DNA of 50,296 nucleotides from an uncultured Oscillospiraceae bacterium (GCA_949494735.1 CATABD010000010.1:1-50296), one strand, 5' to 3'; counted from the stretch's first letter, positions 40,414-47,318 are shown. The notes: generated from the sequence alone by a model not told the origin. Numbers and translations are program-made.

Positions 40414-40824
40414 CTAAATAATGATACCCTCGCAGTGGTCGATCTCGTGCTGGATGATTTGGGCTGTCCAGCCGGTGAAGGTCTTGAAGCGGGTTTGGAA
40501 CTGCTCATTTTGATATTGCACCTTGATGGACTGCCAGCGTTTGGTTTTCCGGGTGCCAGCAAGGGAGAGACAGCCCTCCTCCGCCTCGTAGGGGCCGGAT
40601 CTTTTGATGATTTCCGGGTTGAACATCACCATATACTTGCCCTCGTTGTCAAAGGCGATGATCTGCTTGTTGACACCGATCATATTGGCCGCCATGCCCA
40701 CACAGCCGGTTTTGTGGGCAGTTAAGGTGTCCAGCAGGTCCTGGGCAACGGGCAGGTCTTCCGGGCCGGCTGGCTGGGCCTTTTGGGTCAGGAAAGCCTC
40801 GTCCCGCATAATTTCTCGTACCAT
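40414..40824 (-). CDS. def: Peptide deformylase-like protein with altered motif 1
   Basis: A 136-aa protein with deformylase motifs EEGCLSLAG (metal Cys) and QHEIDHCEG (metal histidines and catalytic Glu). Motif 1, normally GxGxAAxQ(V/I)G, is GMAANMIG, lacking the glutamine that stabilises the transition state. It is also short compared with about 150-180 aa. It may be a divergent active enzyme, as this group is common in Clostridia, or have a changed substrate. Start at 40824 behind GGAGG. Confidence 0.85.
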   Translation of the reverse strand: MVREIMRDEAFLTQKAQPAGPEDLPVAQDLLDTLTAHKTGCVGMAANMIGVNKQIIAFDNEGKYMVMFNPEIIKRSGPYEAEEGCLSLAGTRKTKRWQSIKVQYQNEQFQTRFKTFTGWTAQIIQHEIDHCEGIII

Positions 40825-40854
40825 AATACCGCGCCTCCAATGTACGCTTCCCAT

Positions 40855-40990
40855 GGCGGGGAATCTGTGGTATACTCAATAAAATAGCACAAACGAGGCA
40901 GAAAAGCAAATTGCGTTTTTCTATTTAGTCTGTGTTCTCGCCTCTCAAGGGCGGGAATCACACAAGATATCGCATTTGGGAGAAATGAAT
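40855..40990. other. Divergent promoter region between def-like and mutT genes
   Basis: AT-rich, with a TATACC-type -10 candidate on the minus strand near 40871-40876 and no strong -35. Nothing else recognised. Confidence 0.3.
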
Positions 40991-41428
40991 ATGGAGAAAA
41001 AAGTGACAGAGGTTGTGGCGGCGCTGATTTGGGACGGGGACAGGTTTATGATCTGCCAGCGTCCGGCCCACAAAGCTAGAGGACTGCTGTGGGAGTTTGT
41101 AGGCGGCAAGGTGGAGCCGGGAGAGACGAAGAAACAGGCGCTGATCCGGGAGTGCTGGGAAGAACTGGCCGTCACCCTCTCGGTCGGCAGCATGTTCATG
41201 GAGGTGGACCACGATTATCCGGATCTGAATGTACACCTGACGCTGTTCAACGCGGCGATTTCGGAGGGTATCCCCCAAATGCTGGAGCACCACGACATCT
41301 GTTGGATTACGCCAGAAGAAATTCCGCAGTATGAGTTCTGCCTGGCGGATGAGGAAATCTTGAGGAAACTGAGGTTGCACTCTATGGACAGATTTACGAA
41401 ACAGGGAAACGCACCGGACGCCCCGTAG
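40991..41428 (+). CDS. MutT-type NUDIX hydrolase (8-oxo-dGTP diphosphatase-like)
   Basis: A 145-aa NUDIX protein with box GGKVEPGETKKQALIREC then WEELAV, the spacing of MutT enzymes, a typical VVAALIWDGDRFMICQRP start and LWEFVGGK. Its expected role is to remove oxidised nucleotides such as 8-oxo-dGTP. I use ATG at 40991 because GGGAG is eight bases upstream; ATG at 40985 is too close. The sequence after it shows gene decay. Confidence 0.88.
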   Translation: MEKKVTEVVAALIWDGDRFMICQRPAHKARGLLWEFVGGKVEPGETKKQALIRECWEELAVTLSVGSMFMEVDHDYPDLNVHLTLFNAAISEGIPQMLEHHDICWITPEEIPQYEFCLADEEILRKLRLHSMDRFTKQGNAPDAP

Positions 41429-41443
41429 TCTGAGGACGCCTAC

Positions 41444-41800
41444 CGGTCGATCAGGGCTATGTGATTGAGGCCTAGTGGCAGATCAAAACCATGTACTATC
41501 AGCGCATTGTGGCCAGCCGGAATAAGGAGAGCGTCGCGGCGGAAATTCAGACCACCGAGCCGAAGCCGGAGTATGAGCAGATCATCAAGGACCCTATGTC
41601 CTGGAGTTCCTTGATTTCCCGGCCAATAAGCACTTTTATGAGTCTACCCTGGAACAGGCGCTGATCAACCACTTGCAGAAATTTCTCCTGGAACTGGGCC
41701 GCGGGTTTTCCTTTGTCGCGCGGTAGAAGTATTTTAATGTGGATGGAAGGCATTTTTATATCGATATGGTATTTTACAACTATGTTTTGAAGGGGCTGTA
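41444..41800 (+). pseudogene. YhcG/DUF1016 PDDEXK nuclease, broken
   Basis: Pieces of the C-terminal part of YhcG-type proteins are legible: WQIKTMYYQRIVASRNKES, AEIQTTEPKPEYEQIIKDP, then in another frame VLEFLDFPANKHFYESTLEQ ... FLLELGRGFSFVAR and KYFNVDGRHFYIDMVFYNY. A base is missing in the KDPYVLEF region (about 41592), TAG replaces Gln after FVAR, another TAG precedes WQIK. At least three inactivating changes show it is dead. Confidence 0.75.
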
Positions 41801-41953
41801 TTTTATACTGTCCAGAATATCAATGGCGACTACGCCTGCACGGGTAATGATGCCTGGATGAAGAAACAGGTGGCTATATTCCCCCGGCCGGAGGGTACAG
41901 ATGTGGGCAACCAACTGAAATGGGAGAATTTTGAGTGGAATCTGGTGAAATAA
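41801..41953 (+). pseudogene. Unrecognised coding remnant before the GNAT gene
   Basis: A 51-codon open frame VFYTVQNINGDYACT ... KKQVAIFPRPEGTDVGNQ ... WENFEWNLVK ending TAA. It looks like the end of a small beta-rich protein, joined to the broken YhcG gene without a start of its own. Not identified. Confidence 0.35.
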
Positions 41954-41968
41954 TAGAAGGAGAGCATT

Positions 41969-42523
41969 GTGCAAATCAAAACTGACCGGCTGTATATCCG
42001 TCAGGTGACGGATGAAGATTTTGAATTGATATCGCTAATCTGGAGGGATTGGATTCCCGCTTTTCTTCGAGATAACGAAGCGGCTTGCAATGGACTTTGT
42101 CACAAGTTGTGGGAGGATATGAAGGACCCTGTTACGTTGACGGGCATAATCTTTCTACGAGACAGAAATCGATTTTGCGGCCGTGTGAATATGCAGAAAA
42201 TTGATGAGGAAGTCCCGGAATTGGGAATCGATATCCTAAGAGAATATCAAAATCAAGGCTATGGACCAGAGGCAATTGCCGCCTTTGCGAACTGGTATGG
42301 GGAGAATCGCCATATATCAAAGATTAAAGTCCGTGTCACAGCCGCAAATGCCCACAGCGCTCACGTGTTTCAAAAGTTGGGGGCACAGTACAAACAGGAG
42401 GACCCGTCTTTTTTGAGCGTAGCAAAGCGCCTAACGGAATCCTTGCCGGAAAAACGAGAAACTATTATGCGAGACCTGAGCGTGCGGGAATATATTTTAA
42501 AGCTGCCGATTTCGTATCCCTAA
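41969..42523 (+). CDS. GNAT family N-acetyltransferase
   Basis: A 184-aa GNAT protein of the RimJ/RimL type. The acetyl-CoA loop is in ILREYQNQGYGPEAI (about 89-103), followed by KVRVTAANAHSAHVFQKLG. The N-terminal IKTDRLYIRQVTDEDF is typical. The acceptor is unknown. GTG start five bases after AAGGAGAG. Confidence 0.85.
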   Translation: MQIKTDRLYIRQVTDEDFELISLIWRDWIPAFLRDNEAACNGLCHKLWEDMKDPVTLTGIIFLRDRNRFCGRVNMQKIDEEVPELGIDILREYQNQGYGPEAIAAFANWYGENRHISKIKVRVTAANAHSAHVFQKLGAQYKQEDPSFLSVAKRLTESLPEKRETIMRDLSVREYILKLPISYP

Positions 42524-43011
42524 GGGGCAACCTGTTACTTGTTGGTCACTGGTGGCTTTTCTGCTTTTCATGTCTTCCGGGACGTCCTGCATAGGCGTAG
42601 CGGGAACGGCAGGACGAGGAGCGGACAGAGGGATGGCACTGCCGTCCTTTTGTGTATATATCCTGTTCTTAGGGGCGAGAAATTCAGGTATAGCAGTTTA
42701 CCTCCTGAAATGGGTACAAGTTTATCTTACACCGGATCGGAGGGAAAGCAATCATCTCCATGGTTTTAAAGCACAAACTGAATAGACTTTCTGATAAAGT
42801 AAGCTGTGAGGTCAATTAACTATATAAAATAGTAAAATCCTTGAGAAGCTGGTTGAAATCTGTAGATATAACAGGTATAATAAATCAGAATTTGTCAATC
42901 AACAGGGCCCCTATCCCCCGGAAATCCAGTGTTTTCAAGGGCTTTGAGGTTTACCCACCTGCTCTTTTCCCTTGATTTTTCCCTTATGAGAAAATTTAAG
43001 GGAAAACCTCA
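42524..43011. other. Gene-poor stretch, nothing convincing
   Basis: Short open frames at 42539-42785 show no recognisable motif. Toward the right the sequence is AT-rich and has several AAGGGAAAA words near 42968-43004, next to the integrase tail. Confidence 0.3.
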
Positions 43012-43181
43012 TCAGCCGCTGCTCACTACCTTGTCCAGAAGCCTTGCGCTGGAACGCTTTGCCTCTCTGGTGGCGTGGGCATAGATGTTCATGGTTGTGT
43101 TGACATCCGAGTGTCCCAACAGCTCCTGCACATCCTTGGGGGCCGCGCCGTAGGAGAGGAGATTGCTGGTGAAGGTGTGCC
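43012..43181 (-). pseudogene. Tyrosine recombinase/integrase, C-terminal fragment
   Basis: About 55 codons reading HTFTSNLLSYGAAPKDVQ, LLGHSDVNTTMNIYAH and ATREAKRSSARLLDKV, which is the C-terminal catalytic end of Tn916-type integrases, with the HxxR-box partner LLGH and the nucleophile tyrosine in NIYAH. Upstream catalytic residues are absent; the fragment begins abruptly near 43181. It marks an element border. Confidence 0.8.
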
Positions 43182-43353
43182 CTTATGGCATAATAAGGAC
43201 AAATCGGAAAACCCTTGCGTTGCAACGGGTTGGCTGGTTTGTCCTTATTCTTTTTCCACTAAAAACGGCCCTGAAATGGGGTCTGCGGGAGGGGGTGAAA
43301 AACTAGGGCTGCACTTAAAGGACAAATTTTTTTAGACCATAAAGGAGGGCAAA
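43182..43353. other. Element-border intergenic region
   Basis: It contains the palindrome CGTTGCAACG at 43214-43223 and the words GTCCTTATT/AAGGACAAAT on both sides. No gene seen; possibly remains of an attachment or excision region. Confidence 0.3.
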
Positions 43354-43857
43354 ATGGGAGCCTGGGGCATCACTGTAAGGCAAAGTGACGATGGCTTAGA
43401 CCTGCTGGACACTATCGTAATGGAACAACTGAGAAAAGTGAATTTTGCTGTTTTTAATGTGTCGGAGGCCATTACGCTTTTGAACCAAACCATTCAAGAG
43501 GAAATCGAACAGTACAAGCAGAAGCCGCCGTCAAAAACTACGGATTTCTATATTAGCAATTCACTTATGCACAACTTTACCAATGCGGCAATCCTGGTCG
43601 CAGAGTGCCTTTACGACTACTATCAGACCGGGGAATTGGTCGTTTATGATTATGTCGGTGAACTCTACGATCCAATTGAGTACCATATCAAAAACCTTGT
43701 TGTCACAGGAAATGATTTGTTGTCCCTTCTGGCAGAGCTGGAAAGCGTTCAGTCTCCAGAGCATTGGAAGTATCAGGGATGGGCCAGTGAGGAAATTCTT
43801 CGACAGTGGTTAAAGCATATCCAGTCCGTTCAGCAGACCTTAAAAGAACACGCTTAG
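43354..43857 (+). CDS. Conserved element protein of unknown function (MGAWG start)
   Basis: A 167-aa soluble acidic protein beginning MGAWGITVRQSDDGLDLLD. MGAWG starts occur in several small families (DUF4259-like and others) in mobile elements; I do not assign it to one. Helical character; WKYQGWASEEILRQWL near the C-terminus. ATG after AAAGGAGGG. It runs with the next gene (16-base gap). Confidence 0.65.
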   Translation: MGAWGITVRQSDDGLDLLDTIVMEQLRKVNFAVFNVSEAITLLNQTIQEEIEQYKQKPPSKTTDFYISNSLMHNFTNAAILVAECLYDYYQTGELVVYDYVGELYDPIEYHIKNLVVTGNDLLSLLAELESVQSPEHWKYQGWASEEILRQWLKHIQSVQQTLKEHA

Positions 43858-43873
43858 AAATGGAGGCACCGGC

Positions 43874-44320
43874 ATGGCTAATTTACAAGAGGCATTCGCC
43901 GAAGCCGTCAAGCTAAACCGCCAGATCACGCAATTCCTCAAATTTTCTACCTATACGAACTATGATGATCTGAGCGGCCTTGATGGTATTGACCGCACCG
44001 ATGGGGAGCAGCTTCTTCTCTGGGAGGAGCTGCGGCTCATCACCGACAAGCTGGCGGATGCACAGGAGCGCATTGCCTATTTGACCCGGCCCATCGTGGA
44101 AACCTGCCGTTTGCGCAAGGGCACCTCTGGGAAGTATCGGACGGCACAGGGCGTTTTTTACAACTGCGGCAGCAGCATTGAGGCCCTGGTGACGGATGAA
44201 TACCACGATGTTCCCTACTGGACCCGGACCGTTGTGGAGCACAACGGCGAGGATTATTACCTTATTGGATACAAGGGCCTTTCCATGAACGGCCTTACCG
44301 TCCGCATAAGGGCCCAATAA
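43874..44320 (+). CDS. Conserved element protein, DUF5348-like
   Basis: A 148-aa protein whose C-terminal half, RTAQGVFYNCGSSIEALV ... TRTVVEHNGEDYYLIGYK, resembles the DUF5348 domain found in Firmicutes mobile elements; function unknown. N-terminal half is helical. ATG after GGAGGCACC. Its end is followed by two terminators. Confidence 0.65.
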   Translation: MANLQEAFAEAVKLNRQITQFLKFSTYTNYDDLSGLDGIDRTDGEQLLLWEELRLITDKLADAQERIAYLTRPIVETCRLRKGTSGKYRTAQGVFYNCGSSIEALVTDEYHDVPYWTRTVVEHNGEDYYLIGYKGLSMNGLTVRIRAQ

Positions 44321-44337
44321 ACTCACCCCACTATCAA

Positions 44338-44383
44338 AGCCCCCCTGCAACTGACTAAAAATCAGTTGCAGGGGGGCTTTTTT
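44338..44383 (+). terminator. Very strong terminator upstream of repA
   Basis: Perfect 17-bp stem (44338-44354 with 44362-44378), seven-base loop, then T-run to 44383. Confidence 0.95.
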
Positions 44384-44420
44384 GCGTTCCTGGACAAATC
44401 AACAATGCGGCAGGAGCATC

Positions 44421-44461
44421 AGCGCCCCGGTGACTAACACAGTCGCCGGGGCGCTTTTTTT
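44421..44461 (+). terminator. Second terminator immediately before repA
   Basis: AGCGCCCCGG (44421-44430) with CCGGGGCGCT (44446-44455) and a TGAC/GTC-G inner part, followed by seven T. Only 33 bases before the repA ATG, so it may act as an attenuator of repA. Confidence 0.9.
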
Positions 44462-44493
44462 GTTTCGCCACAAAAAAGAAGGAGGCAATCACC

Positions 44494-45510
44494 ATGCCGT
44501 CAAATCTGAACCTGGACTACTACTACGGCACCGAAGCCGAACAGTACAGCTTTTACCGCGTCCCCAAGACCCTGCTCACCGATTCCCGCTACAAGGGCGT
44601 TTCCATCGAGGCCAAGGTGCTCTACGGCCTCCTGCTGGACCGTATGAGCCTGTCCGTCCGCAACGGGTGGATGGACAAGGATCGCCGCGTCTATATCTAC
44701 TTCACCCAGGAGGACGCCATGGCGCTGATGAACTGCGGCAAGGACAAGGCCACCCGGCTGTTCCGGGAACTGGACCAGGGCGGCATCGGCCTGATCGAGC
44801 GCAAAAAGCAGGGCCAGGGCCGTCCCACCCGGATCTACGTCAAGAACTTCACCCTGCCCCCGGAACCCGGCCAATCCCGGCAGTCAGACCAGACACCGCC
44901 CGAGGGTCCCCAGACTGCGGAAAGCCAGCAGTCCAGACCGCTGGACAGTGCCGCCGTCAAGACTGCGCCCTTTGAGCAGTCTGCACCGCTGGAAATAAGC
45001 GGTCAAGACAGCGGTTTTTCCGCCCCTAATAAGACTGATAAGAACAAAACTGATTCCAACGATACTGAATCATCCATCCCTCCCCCTGCCCCCTCTCGCA
45101 CCTCACCGTCCGCTGGCGCTCATCGCCAGATGCGGATGGATGAGATGGATGGGTACAGGGAGCGGATCAGAGAAAACATCGGCTACGACCTCTTGCTCCT
45201 GGAACGTCCCTATGACGCGGAGGAGATCGACGGCTACGTGGAGCTGATGGCGGAAACCTGTGCCAGCAGACGGGAGTACATCCGGGTCAACGGCGAAGAC
45301 GTGCCCATTGAGCTGGTTCGGAAGCGATTTTTGAAGCTGGACGGGGAGCACATCCGCTACGTCATGGACAGCCTGCGGCAGAACACAACCCAGGTAGTCA
45401 ACATCCGGGCGTACACCCTGGCGGCGCTCTACAATGCCCCCGTCACCATCAGCCAGTATTACACCGCGCAGGTCAGCCACGACATGGCACAGGGCTTTGG
45501 GGGCGCGTAG
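44494..45510 (+). CDS. repA: RepA-type replication initiator of an integrative element
   Basis: A 338-aa protein. Residues 1-115 are the RepA_N domain: LDYYYGTEAEQYSFYRVP, VSIEAKVLYGLLLDRMSL, TQEDAMALMNCGKDKATRL and IERKKQGQGRPTRIYV form the winged-helix initiator. A low-complexity linker (about 125-205, rich in Gln, Ser, Pro) is followed by a DUF6017-type C-terminal domain (about 210-338). Such initiators drive replication of plasmids and of circular intermediates of conjugative elements. ATG follows GAAGGAGGC. Two other ORFs in the window reuse its N-terminus. Confidence 0.9.
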   Translation: MPSNLNLDYYYGTEAEQYSFYRVPKTLLTDSRYKGVSIEAKVLYGLLLDRMSLSVRNGWMDKDRRVYIYFTQEDAMALMNCGKDKATRLFRELDQGGIGLIERKKQGQGRPTRIYVKNFTLPPEPGQSRQSDQTPPEGPQTAESQQSRPLDSAAVKTAPFEQSAPLEISGQDSGFSAPNKTDKNKTDSNDTESSIPPPAPSRTSPSAGAHRQMRMDEMDGYRERIRENIGYDLLLLERPYDAEEIDGYVELMAETCASRREYIRVNGEDVPIELVRKRFLKLDGEHIRYVMDSLRQNTTQVVNIRAYTLAALYNAPVTISQYYTAQVSHDMAQGFGGA

Positions 45511-45555
45511 CTGTCCCTTAGTCATAGAAATCAATCGAAACGGAGGAAAGTCAGC

Positions 45556-45897
45556 ATGGATCAGAAAATCAATATCCTGATCGTAGAGCCGGGAAAGGAA
45601 CCCCGTCCGGCCACTGTTGAGGACACGCTGGAGGCTTTTCAGCAGATCGTGGGCGGACCCATTGAGGCCGGGTGCTACCTGCCCCAGCGGGTCATGCTCG
45701 TCTGCAACGGCGAGGGGAAGCACATGGGCCTCATGCCCAACCGGGAGAACCCCATGGACAGCGGGGACTTTATCGCCGGAACCTTCCTGCTGTGCAGCTT
45801 CGAGGGGGAGCACTTCGCGTCCCTTACCCCGGCCCAGCAGACGCAGTTCCAGGCGTATTTCGCCCTGCCCGCTTCGGAAGGAGGCGGGGGCGAGTGA
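45556..45897 (+). CDS. DUF3846 domain protein
   Basis: A 113-aa protein matching DUF3846: INILIVEPGKEPRPATVE, LEAFQQIVGGPIEAG and VCNGEGKHMGLMPNRE. Function unknown; common in Firmicutes integrative elements. ATG after GGAGG. The last codons hold a strong ribosome binding site (AAGGAGG, 45878-45884) that serves the overlapping micro-ORF behind it. Confidence 0.85.
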   Translation: MDQKINILIVEPGKEPRPATVEDTLEAFQQIVGGPIEAGCYLPQRVMLVCNGEGKHMGLMPNRENPMDSGDFIAGTFLLCSFEGEHFASLTPAQQTQFQAYFALPASEGGGGE

Positions 45898-45938
45898 GAA
45901 CCCGATATCTGCTCCACCATCTGATAGTGCCGCCTTAG
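45894..45938 (+). CDS. Micro-ORF 1 (14 aa, ends Val-Pro-Pro-stop)
   Basis: GTG start overlapping the stop of the DUF3846 gene (GTGA). It encodes MRTRYLLHHLIVPP. AAGGAGG lies nine bases upstream, inside the previous gene, a textbook spacing. The C-terminus is closely similar to micro-ORF 2 at 46803. The Pro-Pro-stop ending is known to slow ribosomes and termination, so a leader or arrest peptide is plausible. A terminator hairpin and the start region of the PP-loop gene follow. Confidence 0.6.
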   Translation: MRTRYLLHHLIVPP

Positions 45939-45964
45939 AGCGAACAGGCCGCAACCCACATCTG

Positions 45965-46002
45965 CCCCGGAAGGACTTTTTCCTTCCGGGGCTTATTTTT
46001 TT
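45965..46002 (+). terminator. Terminator-like hairpin between micro-ORF 1 and the PP-loop gene
   Basis: CCCCGGAAGGA (45965-45975) and TCCTTCCGGGG (45981-45991) with loop CTTTT, then CTTA and seven T. It would stop transcription before the PP-loop gene unless countered, so it may be a conditional attenuator. Confidence 0.88.
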
Positions 46003-46023
46003 GCGCAAAGGAGGAAATCACCG

Positions 46024-46806
46024 ATAAAAGCAGGCGAAAACAGCAACAATTTCTGCTCTATCTCGGCGTCCGGCGGGAAAGATTCCACGGCTTTACTGCT
46101 TCTGATGCTGGAGAAGGATATGCCCATCGACTGCGTACTCTACGCCGACACGGGGATGGAGTTTCCTGAGATGGAAGCCCACATCGCCAAGCTGGACGAT
46201 CTGCTCTACCGGGAGCGAGGCATCCACATCACTACCCTGCGCCATCCCCATGGCTTTGAGTGGCTGATGTTCGATGTCCCCCAGCAGCAGAAGCGGGCCA
46301 TTGAGCGCCGTATCGCCATGGACCAGCCCTTGACCGGCTACGGCTGGCCGGGAATGAAGGTGCGCTGGTGTACTGGGCAGCTTAAAACCCACCTCATAAC
46401 GAAAGAAGTCAACCGGCTCAAAAAGGGAAAAAATGCCCTGCACTACATTGGCATCGCCGCCGATGAGGCCCATCGGTGCAAGGCCGACCCGCAAAACCGT
46501 TATCCCCTGGTGGAATGGGGCGTCACCGAGGCCCAGGCCCTGCAAATCTGCTATAACCGGGGTTTTGACTGGGGCGGGCTGTATGAAATCTATCATCGTG
46601 CCTCCTGCTGGTGCTGCCCGCTCCAGAGAATTGACGAACTTCGCAAGCTGCGCCGCCACCACCCGGAGCTGTGGGCACGGCTGCGGGATATGGATGACCG
46701 GGCACGGGCCATGTTCGGCCTCGGCCCGCTGGGGCAGTTCAAGAAGGATTGGAGCGTGGCGCGGCTGGAGGAACGCTTCGCCAGAGAGGAGGCGAAGGGC
46801 GCATGA
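46024..46806 (+). CDS. PAPS reductase-family PP-loop protein, non-canonical ATA start
   Basis: A 260-aa protein of the phosphoadenosine phosphosulfate reductase/PP-loop family typical of integrative elements. The PP-loop ASGGKDST lies at about 16-23, followed by YADTGMEFPEM, VRWCTGQLKTHL and a CWCCPLQ cysteine pair. It is related in layout to DndC. There is no ATG, GTG or TTG in frame between the upstream stop (TAG at 45925) and the PP-loop; the expected position, nine bases after AGGAGG, is ATA (46024). So it starts at ATA, is reached by frameshifting from micro-ORF 1, or is inactivated. Substrate unknown. Confidence 0.75.
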   Translation: MKAGENSNNFCSISASGGKDSTALLLLMLEKDMPIDCVLYADTGMEFPEMEAHIAKLDDLLYRERGIHITTLRHPHGFEWLMFDVPQQQKRAIERRIAMDQPLTGYGWPGMKVRWCTGQLKTHLITKEVNRLKKGKNALHYIGIAADEAHRCKADPQNRYPLVEWGVTEAQALQICYNRGFDWGGLYEIYHRASCWCCPLQRIDELRKLRRHHPELWARLRDMDDRARAMFGLGPLGQFKKDWSVARLEERFAREEAKGA

Positions 46807-46841
46807 AGCTCATCCTTCGTCACCTGGTTGTGCCGCCTTAG
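46803..46841 (+). CDS. Micro-ORF 2 (12 aa, ends Val-Pro-Pro-stop)
   Basis: ATG overlapping the stop of the PP-loop gene (ATGA). It encodes MKLILRHLVVPP. GAGGAGG lies ten bases upstream inside the previous gene. The last nine residues align with micro-ORF 1 (LLHHLIVPP against ILRHLVVPP), and some codons differ synonymously (CTC/CTT, CAT/CAC), which argues for selection on the peptide. The following gene is in the same frame behind the TAG. Confidence 0.6.
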   Translation: MKLILRHLVVPP

Positions 46842-46883
46842 TTCCCGTTGTGTTGTCAATATTCGAACGCGGAGGTGAAGAAA

Positions 46884-47318
46884 ATCGAGTTTTTTGCGGA
46901 ACAAGAGGCAAAGCAGCAGCTTTTGAATGCGTTGGATCAGAACCTTTTGGCCCAGGCCAAAGAGCTGTGCGCGGAAAGCAGCATCAATATTATTGGGGTG
47001 TACTGTGTGCAGGGTCTGGCCGAAGTGCATTGTTATCTGAAAACGGTGCATCAGTTTGAGCCTGCCGAGGTGGAGGCGCTTCTGCAATTTGCCGACCCGC
47101 TGCAAGCGGCCTATCTCTGCTGGGAGGAAAACAGCCATAAGTACAGCTTCCCCATCTGTGATCTGCTGGAGGAAACACAAGCGAAGGACCGCCTGCCGCT
47201 GGCGGAGGTGAAACTGCCGAAAAGACGTTCTCTAAGGCAGCAGCTTAACGCCGCTATGAAGGATGCGCGGCAGCATCCGCCCAAGGAGGAAAAGACACAT
47301 GGCGGCGATGCCCGCTGA
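46884..47318 (+). CDS. Unknown element protein, apparent ATC start
   Basis: A 144-aa soluble protein, FFAEQEAKQQLLNALDQN ... INIIGVYCVQGLAEVHCYL ... PLAEVKLPKRRSL, ending in a charged, lysine-rich tail. Not recognised. An optimal GGAGG (46871-46875) is eight bases before ATC; a GTG at 46875 overlaps this site and a TTG at 46848 has no binding site. ATC is therefore the best-placed start, or the frame is reached by reading through TAG of micro-ORF 2. Confidence 0.6.
   Translation: MEFFAEQEAKQQLLNALDQNLLAQAKELCAESSINIIGVYCVQGLAEVHCYLKTVHQFEPAEVEALLQFADPLQAAYLCWEENSHKYSFPICDLLEETQAKDRLPLAEVKLPKRRSLRQQLNAAMKDARQHPPKEEKTHGGDAR

Noticed and set aside
42539..42785. Two overlapping small ORFs after the GNAT gene
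   Set aside because: No ribosome binding site, unusual composition and no family resemblance.
46105..46806. PP-loop protein starting at the ATG at 46105
   Set aside because: It would remove the ASGGKDST P-loop, which is intact in frame upstream behind a perfect ribosome binding site.
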